Shown here piece after piece: positions 54,896 through 64,000 of a stretch of DNA of 64,000 nucleotides. Made by a program: the position numbers and the translations under genes. The notes beneath the pieces were generated by a model that was not told where the DNA came from, did no database searches, and saw only the letters and a program-made list of their open reading frames with translations. Position 1 is the stretch's first letter. Each line of letters starts with the position of its first letter. Source of the stretch: Blattamonas nauphoetae (lineage: Eukaryota; Preaxostyla; Oxymonadida); contig JARBJD010000128.1 in the NCBI GenBank assembly GCA_033064195.1, positions 1 through 64,000 on the forward strand, in the 5' to 3' direction.

Positions 54896-55258
54896 ATGAC
54901 TCAAGATGATTTTTATGCCTATCCCTCTTTGAATCCTGGTTTCTCAGGCAGAAATCATCATTTCGAATATTTCATAATTGGTCTTCCCCAAAACATTCAA
55001 CCAAAGATCACTGTAGTATATCGGAATTCTGTCACTTCCATCAGAATAGTCTTCACGATCAACCGCCACAATCGATACACCAATGATGTCCCTCCCGACA
55101 TGACATTCTTTCAGCTCGAGAAAAATACATTGCCTGTATCTATACCATGTCTCTCAAACAATTGTATCCATTATTCTTGTCCACATTACCAGTGGACACC
55201 AGGATCCCATTCCAACAACAAAACTGTGATGAACCCAGATTGGTTCAACAAAGAATAA
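54896..55258 (+). CDS. hypothetical protein, 120 residues
   Basis: The open frame starts MTQDDFYAYPSLNPGFSGRN. It is rich in aromatic residues and Asn and includes a Cys/His-bearing stretch (CLSNNCIHYSCPHYQWTPG). No motif is recognised. It sits among transposon remains without visible introns, so it may be a fragment of an element or of a host gene. Confidence 0.3.
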   Translation: MTQDDFYAYPSLNPGFSGRNHHFEYFIIGLPQNIQPKITVVYRNSVTSIRIVFTINRHNRYTNDVPPDMTFFQLEKNTLPVSIPCLSNNCIHYSCPHYQWTPGSHSNNKTVMNPDWFNKE

Positions 55259-55574
55259 TTTAAAACATTCAGAAATTAAAATATAGGTTCATTCAAGAAA
55301 TCCTCAAAACACCTAGTTTTTGTCGCTTATTTTGATAAATCGAAGTCATTCCTTCACAAGTTGTTAATCAATTGTGATGAAATTTTTTTCACATCATTTT
55401 TTGAGCAACCAATTTTCTCAAAAAAGGACAGGTACCATACTGGAAATTTTGGTGTATGAGAAAAAACGCTGCTTATCTCGGAAAAACCTTTTGATCAATC
55501 ATGGGTCTTTAGCTCTAAAACTTTGAATCAGACAATTGTCAAAACAAATCGACATTTCCCAGCAAAATCTCGTT

Positions 55575-56115
55575 ATATGGCTGTTTCCTGAAGGGTTCGA
55601 GGACATCCTCAAACTGATGTTGCTGACGAATCTCATTCCGATGATATTCAGCTTTCTTGCACCCGCCTTTTCTCCAAGACAATTCATGCTGCAACACTTT
55701 CACTTCGACATAAAGTCCAAACATCGTAGGGCCATCAATAACAAAGTTGTTGTTCCATCAACGGACTAAATCCGCTTTCTCTGTCAAATCACACGGTTCA
55801 TTACTGGCCCCTTTTACAATTCGTTCACGATGCTGTTGTTTCGATTCTTTCAAATCAGTCCACACTATCCTCCGACATTGAGACGTGTTCTATTTTCTCC
55901 GATCGGGATGAGCTTCACCAGAAATTTATCTCACATGGATAATGATGAAACACCAAAGGTGATTCTTGATGATCAGGCCACTTCTCCGACAGAGTGGAAA
56001 AATGCCGGCCCTGCAGTGACTCAAGCTGGAAGGCAAATGATACAAGCGCTGCTTCTTGAAGTGTTCGAGGACATCCTCGAACTGGTGTTGTTGACCAACA
56101 AAAATGAAACATTCT
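55575..56115. repeat. pair of diverged direct repeats
   Basis: GTTCGAGGACATCCTCAAAC near 55,595 and GTTCGAGGACATCCTCGAAC near 56,064 lie in similar 40-50 bp contexts in the same orientation. On the minus strand both encode QQHQFEDVLE followed by PFRKQ or HFKKQ. They may be remains of a short repeated coding unit. The rest of 55,260-56,400 shows no gene I can support. Confidence 0.4.
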
Positions 56116-56405
56116 GACAACATCATTCTGGTCACCAAATTGTCCGAAGTTACACCAAAATCTCACGATATCTGCGATCACAAGTGATGAGGCAATGAAC
56201 CAAACAATCCAAACTCCAATAGTACCTTTCTTTGATACTTCACTTTTCAGTCCATCCTACAGTTTGATGAACCACTCTCCCCACATCATTGGTTTGGTTA
56301 TGGCTTGGTCGAAGTTTTCTCTTCTTCTTCTGACTCTTTCTGTGATAGAACAGGGATCAACGATGTCTCTTCAGGATCATTCCAAACCAACTCTTTTTCT
56401 GCCCT

Positions 56406-57995
56406 TCATCTCGATTGAGACATTTTCATCGTTTCTCGTCTGATCCTCGCTGCCTCTATATATCTGATCGCATGATGTAACACCAGGATGACCGTTATTG
56501 CCGCCTGGACTTCCTCATCTGATAAGCGAATCATGTCCGCCCACATTCTGTCAAGCTCATCTTCCATCTTCATTGTGTCCCATATGTCCGTATACCTCGC
56601 TCGTTGAGGGGATACCTTCTTCATTCCTTTCATTGTCGAAGAGACAATCATGGATGCTCCGACCTGCCCTTTTCCTAATATTTGTGATAGAAACGATATG
56701 GCACTTCGATCAACGTATGGTGGCTGTTTCCTTCTTACAGAAGCAATTCGTCTTGAGAGATAATTTGCGACGGCGGTCTGGCTTGTGTCCCTCCAGTCGC
56801 GGTTCAACTTGTCTGTGTCCGTAATCCACTGTCTGATAGCGAGTATCCAGATCATCGTGTCGTTATTGAGTCCCAGGCTCCAATGGCGTGTGACCGCCTG
56901 ATGTTCGCTGAAGTGAACGCGTCGATTGTCGGCTTGACGATTCTTCCACCAAACGATCTCTTCGAACATTGCCTCCGATAGGACACCCATCTCGTCGTAG
57001 CCGCCTTTCGTGACGAGTGCCTGCTTCCACGCCACCATCTCGCGCGAATAGAAGTGGGCGAAGTAGGTATGTGAACGTACTCGATGCTGTCGTCCAACCG
57101 AAGTAAGAGATGCTTTCCCTGTGGAGTTGGATGTGGAGATAGGCTTGAGTAAGGTGGAGGGTACAAATCCAAACTCCATTTGTGATCGTCCTTGCCACTG
57201 TGGCTGCGCCCTCCAGCTTGAAGTGACGTTGGACTATGTGACACACATTAATTTTCGTCATGACGAACGCATCTCCAATCTCCGCCATCCTGTTCATCAC
57301 CTCACATTCTATCTAATCAGTTGTCCCGGATTCGTTCTGGCTTGTTTGACTTTCGACTGGCGCTGGTTGACTTTTTTATTCCTTTGCCTCGACCACTGGA
57401 GGCTCGGCCCACTTAATGCGCTGAAAGTGTTTTAAATTCTGGAACTGAGCGGGAGTTCTCCGACGGCTCCCGCTCGCCATCGGGGGACCGAACGTGTTGG
57501 AGGTGTACTTGTAACTGTTTTTTGCTGTTGTTCTTGTGCTGTTCGTCACATGCTTTCGTTTAGTGGAAGTCGTTACCATTCCTGCGAAATTGCGTTTACG
57601 ATCGTGTCAATATTGACTCCCATCAGACGGGAAATATAGAAGAAAACCCCAAGGGCTTGTTCCGCTCCTGATAGTACGATAGGTCAACCTGAGAAAAAAA
57701 TAATAGCTGAAACGAACATTTTTCCAAAAATTTGGAGAAAAAATTCTGGATATTTGGCAAAATCGAAAAAATACCATATATTTCTCGACAAAAAATCCTT
57801 CGCAAATAATTGGTGAATATCATTAGTATATTTAATCGAGATCAATCCGAATATAATGCATTTTGTATGATTCAAAACGGGTGGCTAGTTGTGGATCAAT
57901 GAGGTGAAAATGTCTAAATAATATGTGCATTCGTAACGTTGACCGTGTTTTGAGGTTTTCTCGGGATCGGGCGGAATAATCTGTCTGATTCATCT
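56406..57995 (-). mobile_element. DIRS-like retroelement, copy 3, shortened
   Basis: Read on the minus strand, there is a leader (about 57,995-57,600) that aligns with the region before the gag ORF of copy 4. After it come a short piece ending AQFQNLKHFQRIKWAEPPV, a reverse transcriptase fragment (NGVWICTLHLTQAYLHIQLH near 57,160), a piece of the RNase H linker and a tyrosine recombinase (AIRQWITDTDKLNRDW; RSAISFLSQILGKGQVGA; LHHAIRYIEAARIRRETMKM). The recombinase is the closest relative, by eye, of that of copy 1. The copy is broken and lacks much of its middle. Confidence 0.75.
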
Positions 57996-58710
57996 TGTCT
58001 CGCCTGTCAACTTTCTGAAGGTTTGTTGGCTTCTTCTGCTCATTGATAGTATTTTCCTCCTCTTACAGCAATTGAGGTTCATTGCTTGTAAGATCCTCAC
58101 CATATGTGAGAGAGAGTTCGGCACCATCGAGAGATTCTTCTCTGCCATTCGTCTGCTCCGATTCGTGATCTTCATCATGCTATCCCACCTTTTTCATCGT
58201 ATAGTCCAGTTCCCATTATTCCAACGCATGGACCAGCGCCAGCTTGTATGACCCCCATTTGTGGTGAACTGGACACATTTTTACTCGTCATTGGGCTCGC
58301 CCATTCATGCAAACAAAAGCTGCTGCCTCACTCACTGGATCGTTCTTGTGGAGATCTTGACAGATCTCGTCGCAGCGATCGAGATGGTGGAAGGAATGGA
58401 TGCCAATGATGATTGAGTTCATCACCAGTTCAGATCTTCGCCAAGTTGGAAATTGGACTCTTTTTTCCTTTCAATTGTTGATATTTCGTGTGCATTTCAA
58501 GTATATCACGTCAGAACGTTTGTCTCACTTGCACAACGGAGAAATTATGATCGGAGCAAATTAACCAAAATCATGGGTCAGATCACTTGACTCCCAAATA
58601 GGAGACTGGACGGTGGACTGGACGTTGTCACCTCGACTGGACTGTGTTTCACAGGCCAACCGGTTTTTCCAAAAAAGAAACTGTTTTGACATGTACCTTT
58701 TTTTCCCCCA
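57996..58710. other. no gene recognised; short duplicated stretch
   Basis: The segment 58,434-58,490 (ATCTTCGCCAAGTTGG to TTGTTGATATTTCG) recurs at 59,940-60,000 in the same orientation, on the other side of the mariner element. Coding-like pieces on the minus strand (for example VMNSIIIGIHSFHHLDRCDE) carry stops and have no recognised family. Confidence 0.35.
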
Positions 58711-58714
58711 CTTA

Positions 58715-59935
58715 AAGGGTGCAAAGTTGGTCCTTGCCGACAAAATTTTGGGATATTCAAGTTCATTTCACAACTTTAGTTTTCACCATCACTGTTTGTA
58801 TCAAAAAACGCATCAAAAAAAAGAAAATTGTGACCTTGAGTTTTCCGTCGGTGGGGCGGCTCGATCGTCCCATTGAAACTTAAATCTCAGTACCGTCCCT
58901 CGTTCCTGATTAGTCTTCACACTGTGCCATCATTTTTTGGAACACTTTTCTTCTCATTTCAGCGTCCTGTGCTCTCATGAATGTGTACACAGCCTCAAGA
59001 ATCTCTTCATCAGAATCCACGATCAAACCCCTTAATTCGGTTTTCATATGGCCGAAGAGCCAAAAGTCGCATGGAGCCAAGTCGGGGCTCCATGCTGGGT
59101 GTGGTAATTTGGTGAAGATGATGCGAGGCAGAAACTCACGAACGGCGCGTGCTGAATGCGCTGGAGCAGTATCATAGCGAATCGCATATTTTTGACAAGG
59201 TAGAGGATTGGATCGGGCTTGTATGGTCTCCGAAAGGGGATCACGTCGATCCTGCCACCTATAACAACTTGGACTCTTCCATGACATCCAAATTTCATCG
59301 CCAGTGACTAAAAAATAAAAACTTGTGAGAGCATGGAATCGGAGTTTTGCGAGAAGTTTGCTTGCATCTTCAACACGATTTGCCATGTTCGCTATGGTTA
59401 AAGTGTGTGGGATCCATTTGGTATGTCTTTTTATGAAAAAGGAATATTTGGTTCTGAATCTTTTGTTTTTGATTGATGAGATTCCATTTCAAATTGCCAT
59501 GTATCGAAGAGAGAGAGTAGCATCTTCAGCAATTAGTGGGCGGATTTTGTTGATTGTGTGGTCATGAAACTGAGGACGGAACGGTTCCCCAGGTTCATAA
59601 TTGAACATGCCATCTTCCAGTCGATTAAACATGTTTCGAATTGTGCGCTCACATGGCGACTGATTACCGTCCAATGCCTCCAATGTTGTTTTTGTCTCTT
59701 GAACGGTCATTTCCGTGAGGAAACAGAACTCGATGAGAGTTCTGTCGCGGATGTTGAGCGTTCGAGAAGTCATTCAATGGGACGATCGAGCCGCCCCACC
59801 GACGGAAAACTCAAGGTCACAATTTTCTTTTTTTTGATGCGTTTTTTGATACAAACAGTGATGGTGAAAACTAAAGTTGTGAAATGAACTTGAATATCCC
59901 AAAATTTTGTCGGCAAGGACCAACTTTGCACCCTT
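58715..59935 (-). mobile_element. mariner element with 167-bp terminal inverted repeats
   Basis: The arms at 58,711-58,877 and 59,773-59,939 are identical reverse complements of 167 bp; the outer four bases include the flanking TA target duplication (58,713-58,714 and 59,936-59,937). The transposase reads on the minus strand. The N-terminal helix-turn-helix part starts at 59,773 (MTSRTLNIRDRTLIEFCFLT) and runs to about 59,490. The catalytic part has TGDEIW, RYDTAPAHSARAVREF and PHPAWSPDLAPCDFWLFGH, the D,D34D pattern of mariner. The two parts lie in different frames. Only about 45 residues lie between the first and second Asp, against roughly 90 in intact mariners, so it is internally deleted and non-autonomous. 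Identical arms suggest recent movement. Confidence 0.9.
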
Positions 59936-60284
59936 TAAGATCTTCGCAAAGTTGGAAACTGGACTCTCTTTTCCTTTCAATTGTTGATATTTCGGGTATA
60001 TGGGAACTTTGGCCCCCATTTCGATCGGACCCATAATTTTTCGAAAACAATAACGCGAAATCCAATTACTTCGAAGAAAAAAGCATAACGTCATCGAAGA
60101 TAATCAAGATCTCATGAAAGTTTTACAAATGGAACGGTATCCGGAGAATAGATCGACTTTCGCGATGTTCAACAAACAATTCGAAGACGATGAGGAAGCA
60201 TGGGATCTTGTGATGATTGCTCTTCATGGCTGATACACGAAAACTTGAAAGTGCAGGAGTGAGATAAAACTGCGTAGATATTCA

Positions 60285-60783
60285 GACAATCGATTCACTT
60301 TCAGATGCAGATTCTGTTGTATTGAAGAATCTGTCCTCAAAGATTCCAACATATCAAACACACCCCTAGCGATGAGTGCTGTTGTTCGATGCATCATATT
60401 CCATCGACGACACGTGACTATATCGCTAGCAAGTTTCTTCCTTGACATCTCTAGGAAATCAGACTCACAAATATATCAACTGTGTAGGAACACAACTTCA
60501 AGCTTGATCGACGACTACTTCTCTCCAATTGGAGGTCCTGGTATTCTCGTGGAGATCGATGAATGCGTCTTCCACTATAGGAAGTATCACAGAGGAAGAC
60601 CAACGCCCACACAATGGATTTTTGGAGGAGTCGCAAGACAAGAAGGGATAGGACAAGGTAAATTCTTTATCTTACCAGCCCCAAATCGGACACGGCAAAC
60701 TCTAATCCCGCCAATTCAAAAACATATTTACAGTAGTTTTTTTAATCCGTACATTTTCGAAAATCCGTACAATGGGGATTGAA
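60285..60783 (+). pseudogene. Merlin-type (IS1016/ISXO2-like) transposase fragment
   Basis: The frame opens with a zinc-binding remnant (FRCRFCCIEESVLKDSNISN), continues with a helical part (FLDISRKSDSQIYQLCRN) and reaches IGGPGILVEIDECVFHYRKY, HRGRPTPTQWIFGGVARQEG and FFILPAPNRTRQTLIPPIQK. The GPG-VEIDE and R-RG-QW-FGG-R pattern is diagnostic of Merlin/ISXO2 transposases. The match ends near 60,735. The second and third catalytic acids would lie beyond it and are missing. No terminal repeats were found. It abuts the leader of DIRS copy 4. Confidence 0.8.
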
Positions 60784-61227
60784 AAAAATAGATTGGTCAA
60801 ACTAAGAAAACTCAAAATTGGTTCCGCGCCGAAACGCCTGTGTCGGGAGAAAACCTGAAAATACTGTGAAAGCCAGAAATGCACACATTTTTCTCAACTT
60901 TTTTCCCTTTTTTCTCCACAACCAGCCATTCGTTTTACATCCAATAAAATGCATTGTGATCGTCAACGTCTCGAGAAAAGCTGTTCAAAACAAAACTTTT
61001 TTTCTAAGATTTTTTGGTCGAGAAGAATATGGGTTTTTTCGATTTTCCCAGATATCCAGAATATATTCTTGCTTTTTTTCAAAAATTTCGTTTCACCGAA
61101 AAAACGTTTTTGTAAAAAATTGCATCGAAATCGATTCACTGGTTGTTCACTCTGCAGTGATCCGATTCAGTGAGCTACGAAGAGTGAGATCTAATCTCCG
61201 AAGTGCCTTAATTGAACGAACACAACA

Positions 61228-62358
61228 ATGGGTCAGATCTCCATACTATTTTTGTTCTCAATTTCGAACACAACAATGACTCAAGAGGATCAAGCTGGTG
61301 AAGTGTTTAAGGCAAGATTACTAGAACTTCGAAATTCGGCGGTTGAAGTGTTTGCTAGTGGCCTCCAACCAAACTCCGAGAATGCCCAAAGGTTTCAACA
61401 AATGACAATGCCGGCATATCTTTATCCGATCGCTGGGGCAATATTTCATCTGTTGCGAATGTTTTTGGTGGCGATTGACCGGGCACTTGGCCTAGATAGC
61501 CAATATTGGGAGGTACCTGTCGGAGGTGCCCTTCTTCCCAACGTGACTCAAACGCGAATAGAAACACCTCAACCTTTTCGCAATGGGGTTGTCGATGCGG
61601 TGAATACGTCGAATTTAGATAATGACGACCTTGCGACACCACAAATCGTCCGGACCCCACCGCCTCAGGGTCGACGTGTGGCCTTTCAGCAACTGCCACC
61701 TCAGCCACGGGTGGTAGTTCCTCAGATTCAAAATGGCATTCTTGCTGACCTTGATGATATGCAAACCAGAGTGGAAGCTGTTGCCAGAGATCTCCCACTT
61801 TTCGTTTGGGATACGCAAGCAGTGGCGACGTTGAAAGAAGTGATGAAACTCGCAGAGGTTCTGAAACTGAATAAGGACATCCTGAGGAAGTATGTCACCA
61901 AACAATCCCTCGAGTGCGACGAGCTGTTGATTGCACTCAAAAACGAGGCGTTCCATGCGGTCAAGCGGTGTATTGGATTGTTCAAGGCAGTTCGGCAAGG
62001 CATGCCCCTCGGTCAGGCACTTGCGCTTCAGGGCTTGAAGGCTGCTGAGATCGTAAAACGTGTGGAGCAGGCGCGTAAGGTCCTCAACTGTCGCATCGAC
62101 CCAACTGTGGGTGATGATGAGCAACAACAAGACAAAGTCAAACGTCAGGAGGAACTCCTTCAACAGGAAATGGAACAGACCAATAGAGCGAGGGAAACAG
62201 CAGAGGCTCTTCGAATGGTTCAACAACCCCAGTCGTCTCGTTGGAATGGAGGACAGTGGACCGCTCAACAGAACAGACGAAGCCAGGAGCAGCGCAACCC
62301 AAGAAGAACAGTCGTTCCGTTCCACAACCCACAGCCAAAGAAACCAGCCCAACAGTAA
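61228..62358 (+). CDS. gag-like ORF1 of DIRS copy 4
   Basis: This is an open frame of 376 residues. A start at 61,276 (MTQEDQAGEVFKARLLELRN) is as likely as the first ATG at 61,228. Residues 190-300 form a helical part with the same layout as in copy 1 (LKLNKDILRKYVTKQSLECD; ALQGLKAAEIVKRVEQARKV). The tail is Gln/Arg-rich (QQNRRSQEQRNPRRTV). No zinc knuckle is present. Its role as a structural protein is inferred from position and the shared layout. Confidence 0.65.
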   Translation: MGQISILFLFSISNTTMTQEDQAGEVFKARLLELRNSAVEVFASGLQPNSENAQRFQQMTMPAYLYPIAGAIFHLLRMFLVAIDRALGLDSQYWEVPVGGALLPNVTQTRIETPQPFRNGVVDAVNTSNLDNDDLATPQIVRTPPPQGRRVAFQQLPPQPRVVVPQIQNGILADLDDMQTRVEAVARDLPLFVWDTQAVATLKEVMKLAEVLKLNKDILRKYVTKQSLECDELLIALKNEAFHAVKRCIGLFKAVRQGMPLGQALALQGLKAAEIVKRVEQARKVLNCRIDPTVGDDEQQQDKVKRQEELLQQEMEQTNRARETAEALRMVQQPQSSRWNGGQWTAQQNRRSQEQRNPRRTVVPFHNPQPKKPAQQ

Positions 62359-62639
62359 AGGTCAAGGTTGGAGCACAGACATCTCACCTGAATCTTCAGT
62401 TGGCACTATCGCCTCGCAAATCACATCACCCACCATTTCAAAAGCTCCAAATTCAAACACAACAACATACACATCATGTTTTGGCGTCGACGCCACAATA
62501 TCACATCAAAAGCAAGTCATTGAATGCACATCACGTCATAATAGCCTCTCACCTTCAATTGGTATCGACGCCACAGAAGGTGGAGGAGGAAGAGAGGGAG
62601 TTCGAACACTTCTTCCGTATCCAGGAGGAGGAGCGGCAC

Positions 62640-63345
62640 CATCATGGATTTGGTGGCTTCCTTCGCGAGAAAGCCGAAGCGTGGGCGGAACATGGATTAG
62701 CAGAAGAGATGCGAGAGTGAATCCATCTCCCATTCTCGGGGAGACCAATAGGCAGAGGACAGTCACGATGTATAGTCAAGAATTCGAGAGAGGAGGAAGC
62801 AATGAAGGAAATAGTGGTGGCGAAGGCAGACGGATCATTCAGGAAGATATTCGACTGCAGGCCAGCCAACAAGCTTCTTCCTGTCTGGCATTTCAAGATG
62901 GAAGGACCTCTTGTGGCGAAACAACTCCTGAAGCGAGGTCACTGGATGGCCAAGATAGACCTTCGTCTAGCGTATCAACATATCCCAATCGACCTTCCAT
63001 TTCAGCCTTTTCTATGCTTCGCCTTCCACAACCGGTATTACGCTCACTCGACGCTTCCGTTTGGCCTATCTCTGGCTCCGCTCATATTTACCAAGCTATT
63101 GAGGGGGATTGTTGGCCATCTTCGGCCGCTGATGGATCTTGTTGTCTATCTCGACGATCTCCAACTGATTGGGGAATCTCAACAAGATTTGATGAAGAAG
63201 ATCTGGATTTCCCTGAGCGAGCTCAACAGGCATGGGTTCACAATCAATCAGAAGAAATCGGTCCTGGTTCCACAGAAACAGATCGAGTTTTTGGGGTTTC
63301 ATTGGGATACAGTCCGTATGGAACCCGACGGTAGGTATGGAACAT
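62640..63345 (+). other. reverse transcriptase region of DIRS copy 4
   Basis: Blocks in order are VVAKADGSFRKIFDCRPANK, WMAKIDLRLAYQHIPIDLPF, STLPFGLSLAPLIFTKLLRG, MDLVVYLDDLQLIGESQQDL and INQKKSVLVPQKQIEFLGFH. These are the fingers, palm (with the YLDD box) and the following conserved FLG segment of DIRS reverse transcriptases. The region stops where repeat R begins. Treated as a fossil. Confidence 0.8.
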
Positions 63346-63830
63346 GTCGGAAAAACTGGGTTTTTTGACTTTTCGTCCATGAGGTCCCATTTTCTCCCGA
63401 TCCATACTTTTTGGAGTCCCACTTTTTTTGGTGGGTCATCATCACAACCCCATGAATCATTCTAGGGAGAAATTGAATCTCCAAAATAGGACCCCGGTCC
63501 ATGGGTGCCAATTTAAGAGCCATTATTTTGACCACCAAAAAAGTGGTCCTGAACATTTAAGCTTAGGAAATCCAAATTTCACGTCCACTTTTCTCCACGC
63601 CTGTTCAAGATTTTTCTTTCTCGTTTGATTTATGGTGGTTTGGGATGATTTTCTCTCGAAATGACAATTTTTTGAAAAATGAAATATCCTGGGGGGACCT
63701 GGGTGAAAATTCAGGGTCAAAAACTGAGTTCCCTGCAGATTAAGCTTAGGAACCGGAAAACTTGTGTTAATCATATCTCCACAACCAGACATAGTTCAGA
63801 CATAAAGTTTTCACCAATATGGATGTTTTG
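63345..63830 (+). repeat. interspersed repeat R, copy 2
   Basis: It aligns with 50,120-50,620 along its length and shares the blocks CCAAAATAGGACCCCGG, GATTTTCTCTCGAAAT, CCTGGGGGGACCTGG and ATCTCCACAACCAGA. It lies within DIRS copy 4, between the reverse transcriptase and linker parts, so the repeat either moved or was carried here by a rearrangement. No open frame. Confidence 0.7.
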
Positions 63831-64000
63831 TTGAATCCTAATTTTTTCTGAAAATTTTGAGAATTTTCGATGGTTTCCTATTTTGGAGGAGAGATCAAAG
63901 AGGGATAGCGACGAATGATCTCCTATTCAGTTGGAGAGCGGAAGGAACAGTGTGGGCATTTCCGCCAAACCCGATTCTTCTCCATGTTGTGAGAAAGATT

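Larger units (their letters stand above)
60805..64000 (+). mobile_element. DIRS-like retroelement, copy 4, running off the window
   Basis: A leader at about 60,805-61,200 aligns with the inverse of 57,995-57,690 (shared GAGAAAACCTGAAAA, AAAATGCATT and TTTTTTCGATTTT blocks). A gag-like ORF and a reverse transcriptase region follow. A copy of repeat R (63,345-63,830) interrupts the element. After it, NDLLFSWRAEGTVWAFPPNP near 63,920 matches the post-RNase H linker seen in copy 1, so a part in between is absent. The window ends inside the element. It is broken, but its first half is well preserved. Confidence 0.8.

Noticed and set aside
1-64000. CRISPR arrays, bacterial operons or rRNA genes
   Set aside because: No regularly spaced repeats, no Shine-Dalgarno-led gene strings and no rRNA cores were found; introns and gene content are eukaryotic.

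Overview
The window looks like the nuclear genome of an anaerobic or microaerophilic flagellated protist. Evidence seen: spliceosomal GT-AG introns, many of only 25-70 bp; the standard stop codons; a ubiquitin-specific protease of the USP7 type; a RING finger of polycomb type; a CAMK-type kinase; a WDR90/POC16-like basal-body protein; and long right-handed beta-helix surface proteins with one C-terminal membrane span. Large families of such beta-helix proteins, with kinase-derived tails, are known from oxymonads (Preaxostyla, for example Blattamonas). That assignment is an inference.

Layout. 1-14,167 is a decayed block. A hexokinase pseudogene (323-1726, minus) ends just short of a DIRS-like tyrosine-recombinase retroelement (1737-14,167). 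That element was entered by a small TA-flanked foldback element (1898-2244) and by a 7.5-kb element with TAGGCATGGGC ends and 8-bp target duplications (6594-14,106). The latter carries degraded host-like genes, including a beta-helix surface protein.

14,349-42,448 is the gene-rich host core: an eight-exon protein kinase, an 1858-residue beta-helix membrane protein, a small spliced minus-strand gene, a membrane-protein fragment, a small RING protein, a hypothetical protein, a very large USP7-like deubiquitinase on the minus strand, an acidic protein, a five-exon coiled-coil protein and a WDR90/POC16-like protein. Genes are tightly spaced, usually under 300 bp apart.

42,450-64,000 is a transposon graveyard. 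It holds a 1.9-kb hAT-like element with 8-bp target duplications; a 224-bp perfect inverted repeat; three copies of an unnamed interspersed repeat; a DDE transposase relic; three further DIRS-like copies; a mariner with 167-bp identical terminal repeats; a Merlin-type transposase fragment; and a tRNA-like sequence.

The host genes do not form an operon. Functionally they cover signalling (kinase), surface recognition (beta-helix protein), ubiquitin turnover (USP7, RING) and flagellar or basal-body structure (WDR90, perhaps the coiled-coil protein). The most notable feature is the layered insertion history at 1-14 kb, which begins about 11 bp upstream of the hexokinase start. All names were assigned by reading motifs; no database search was run.
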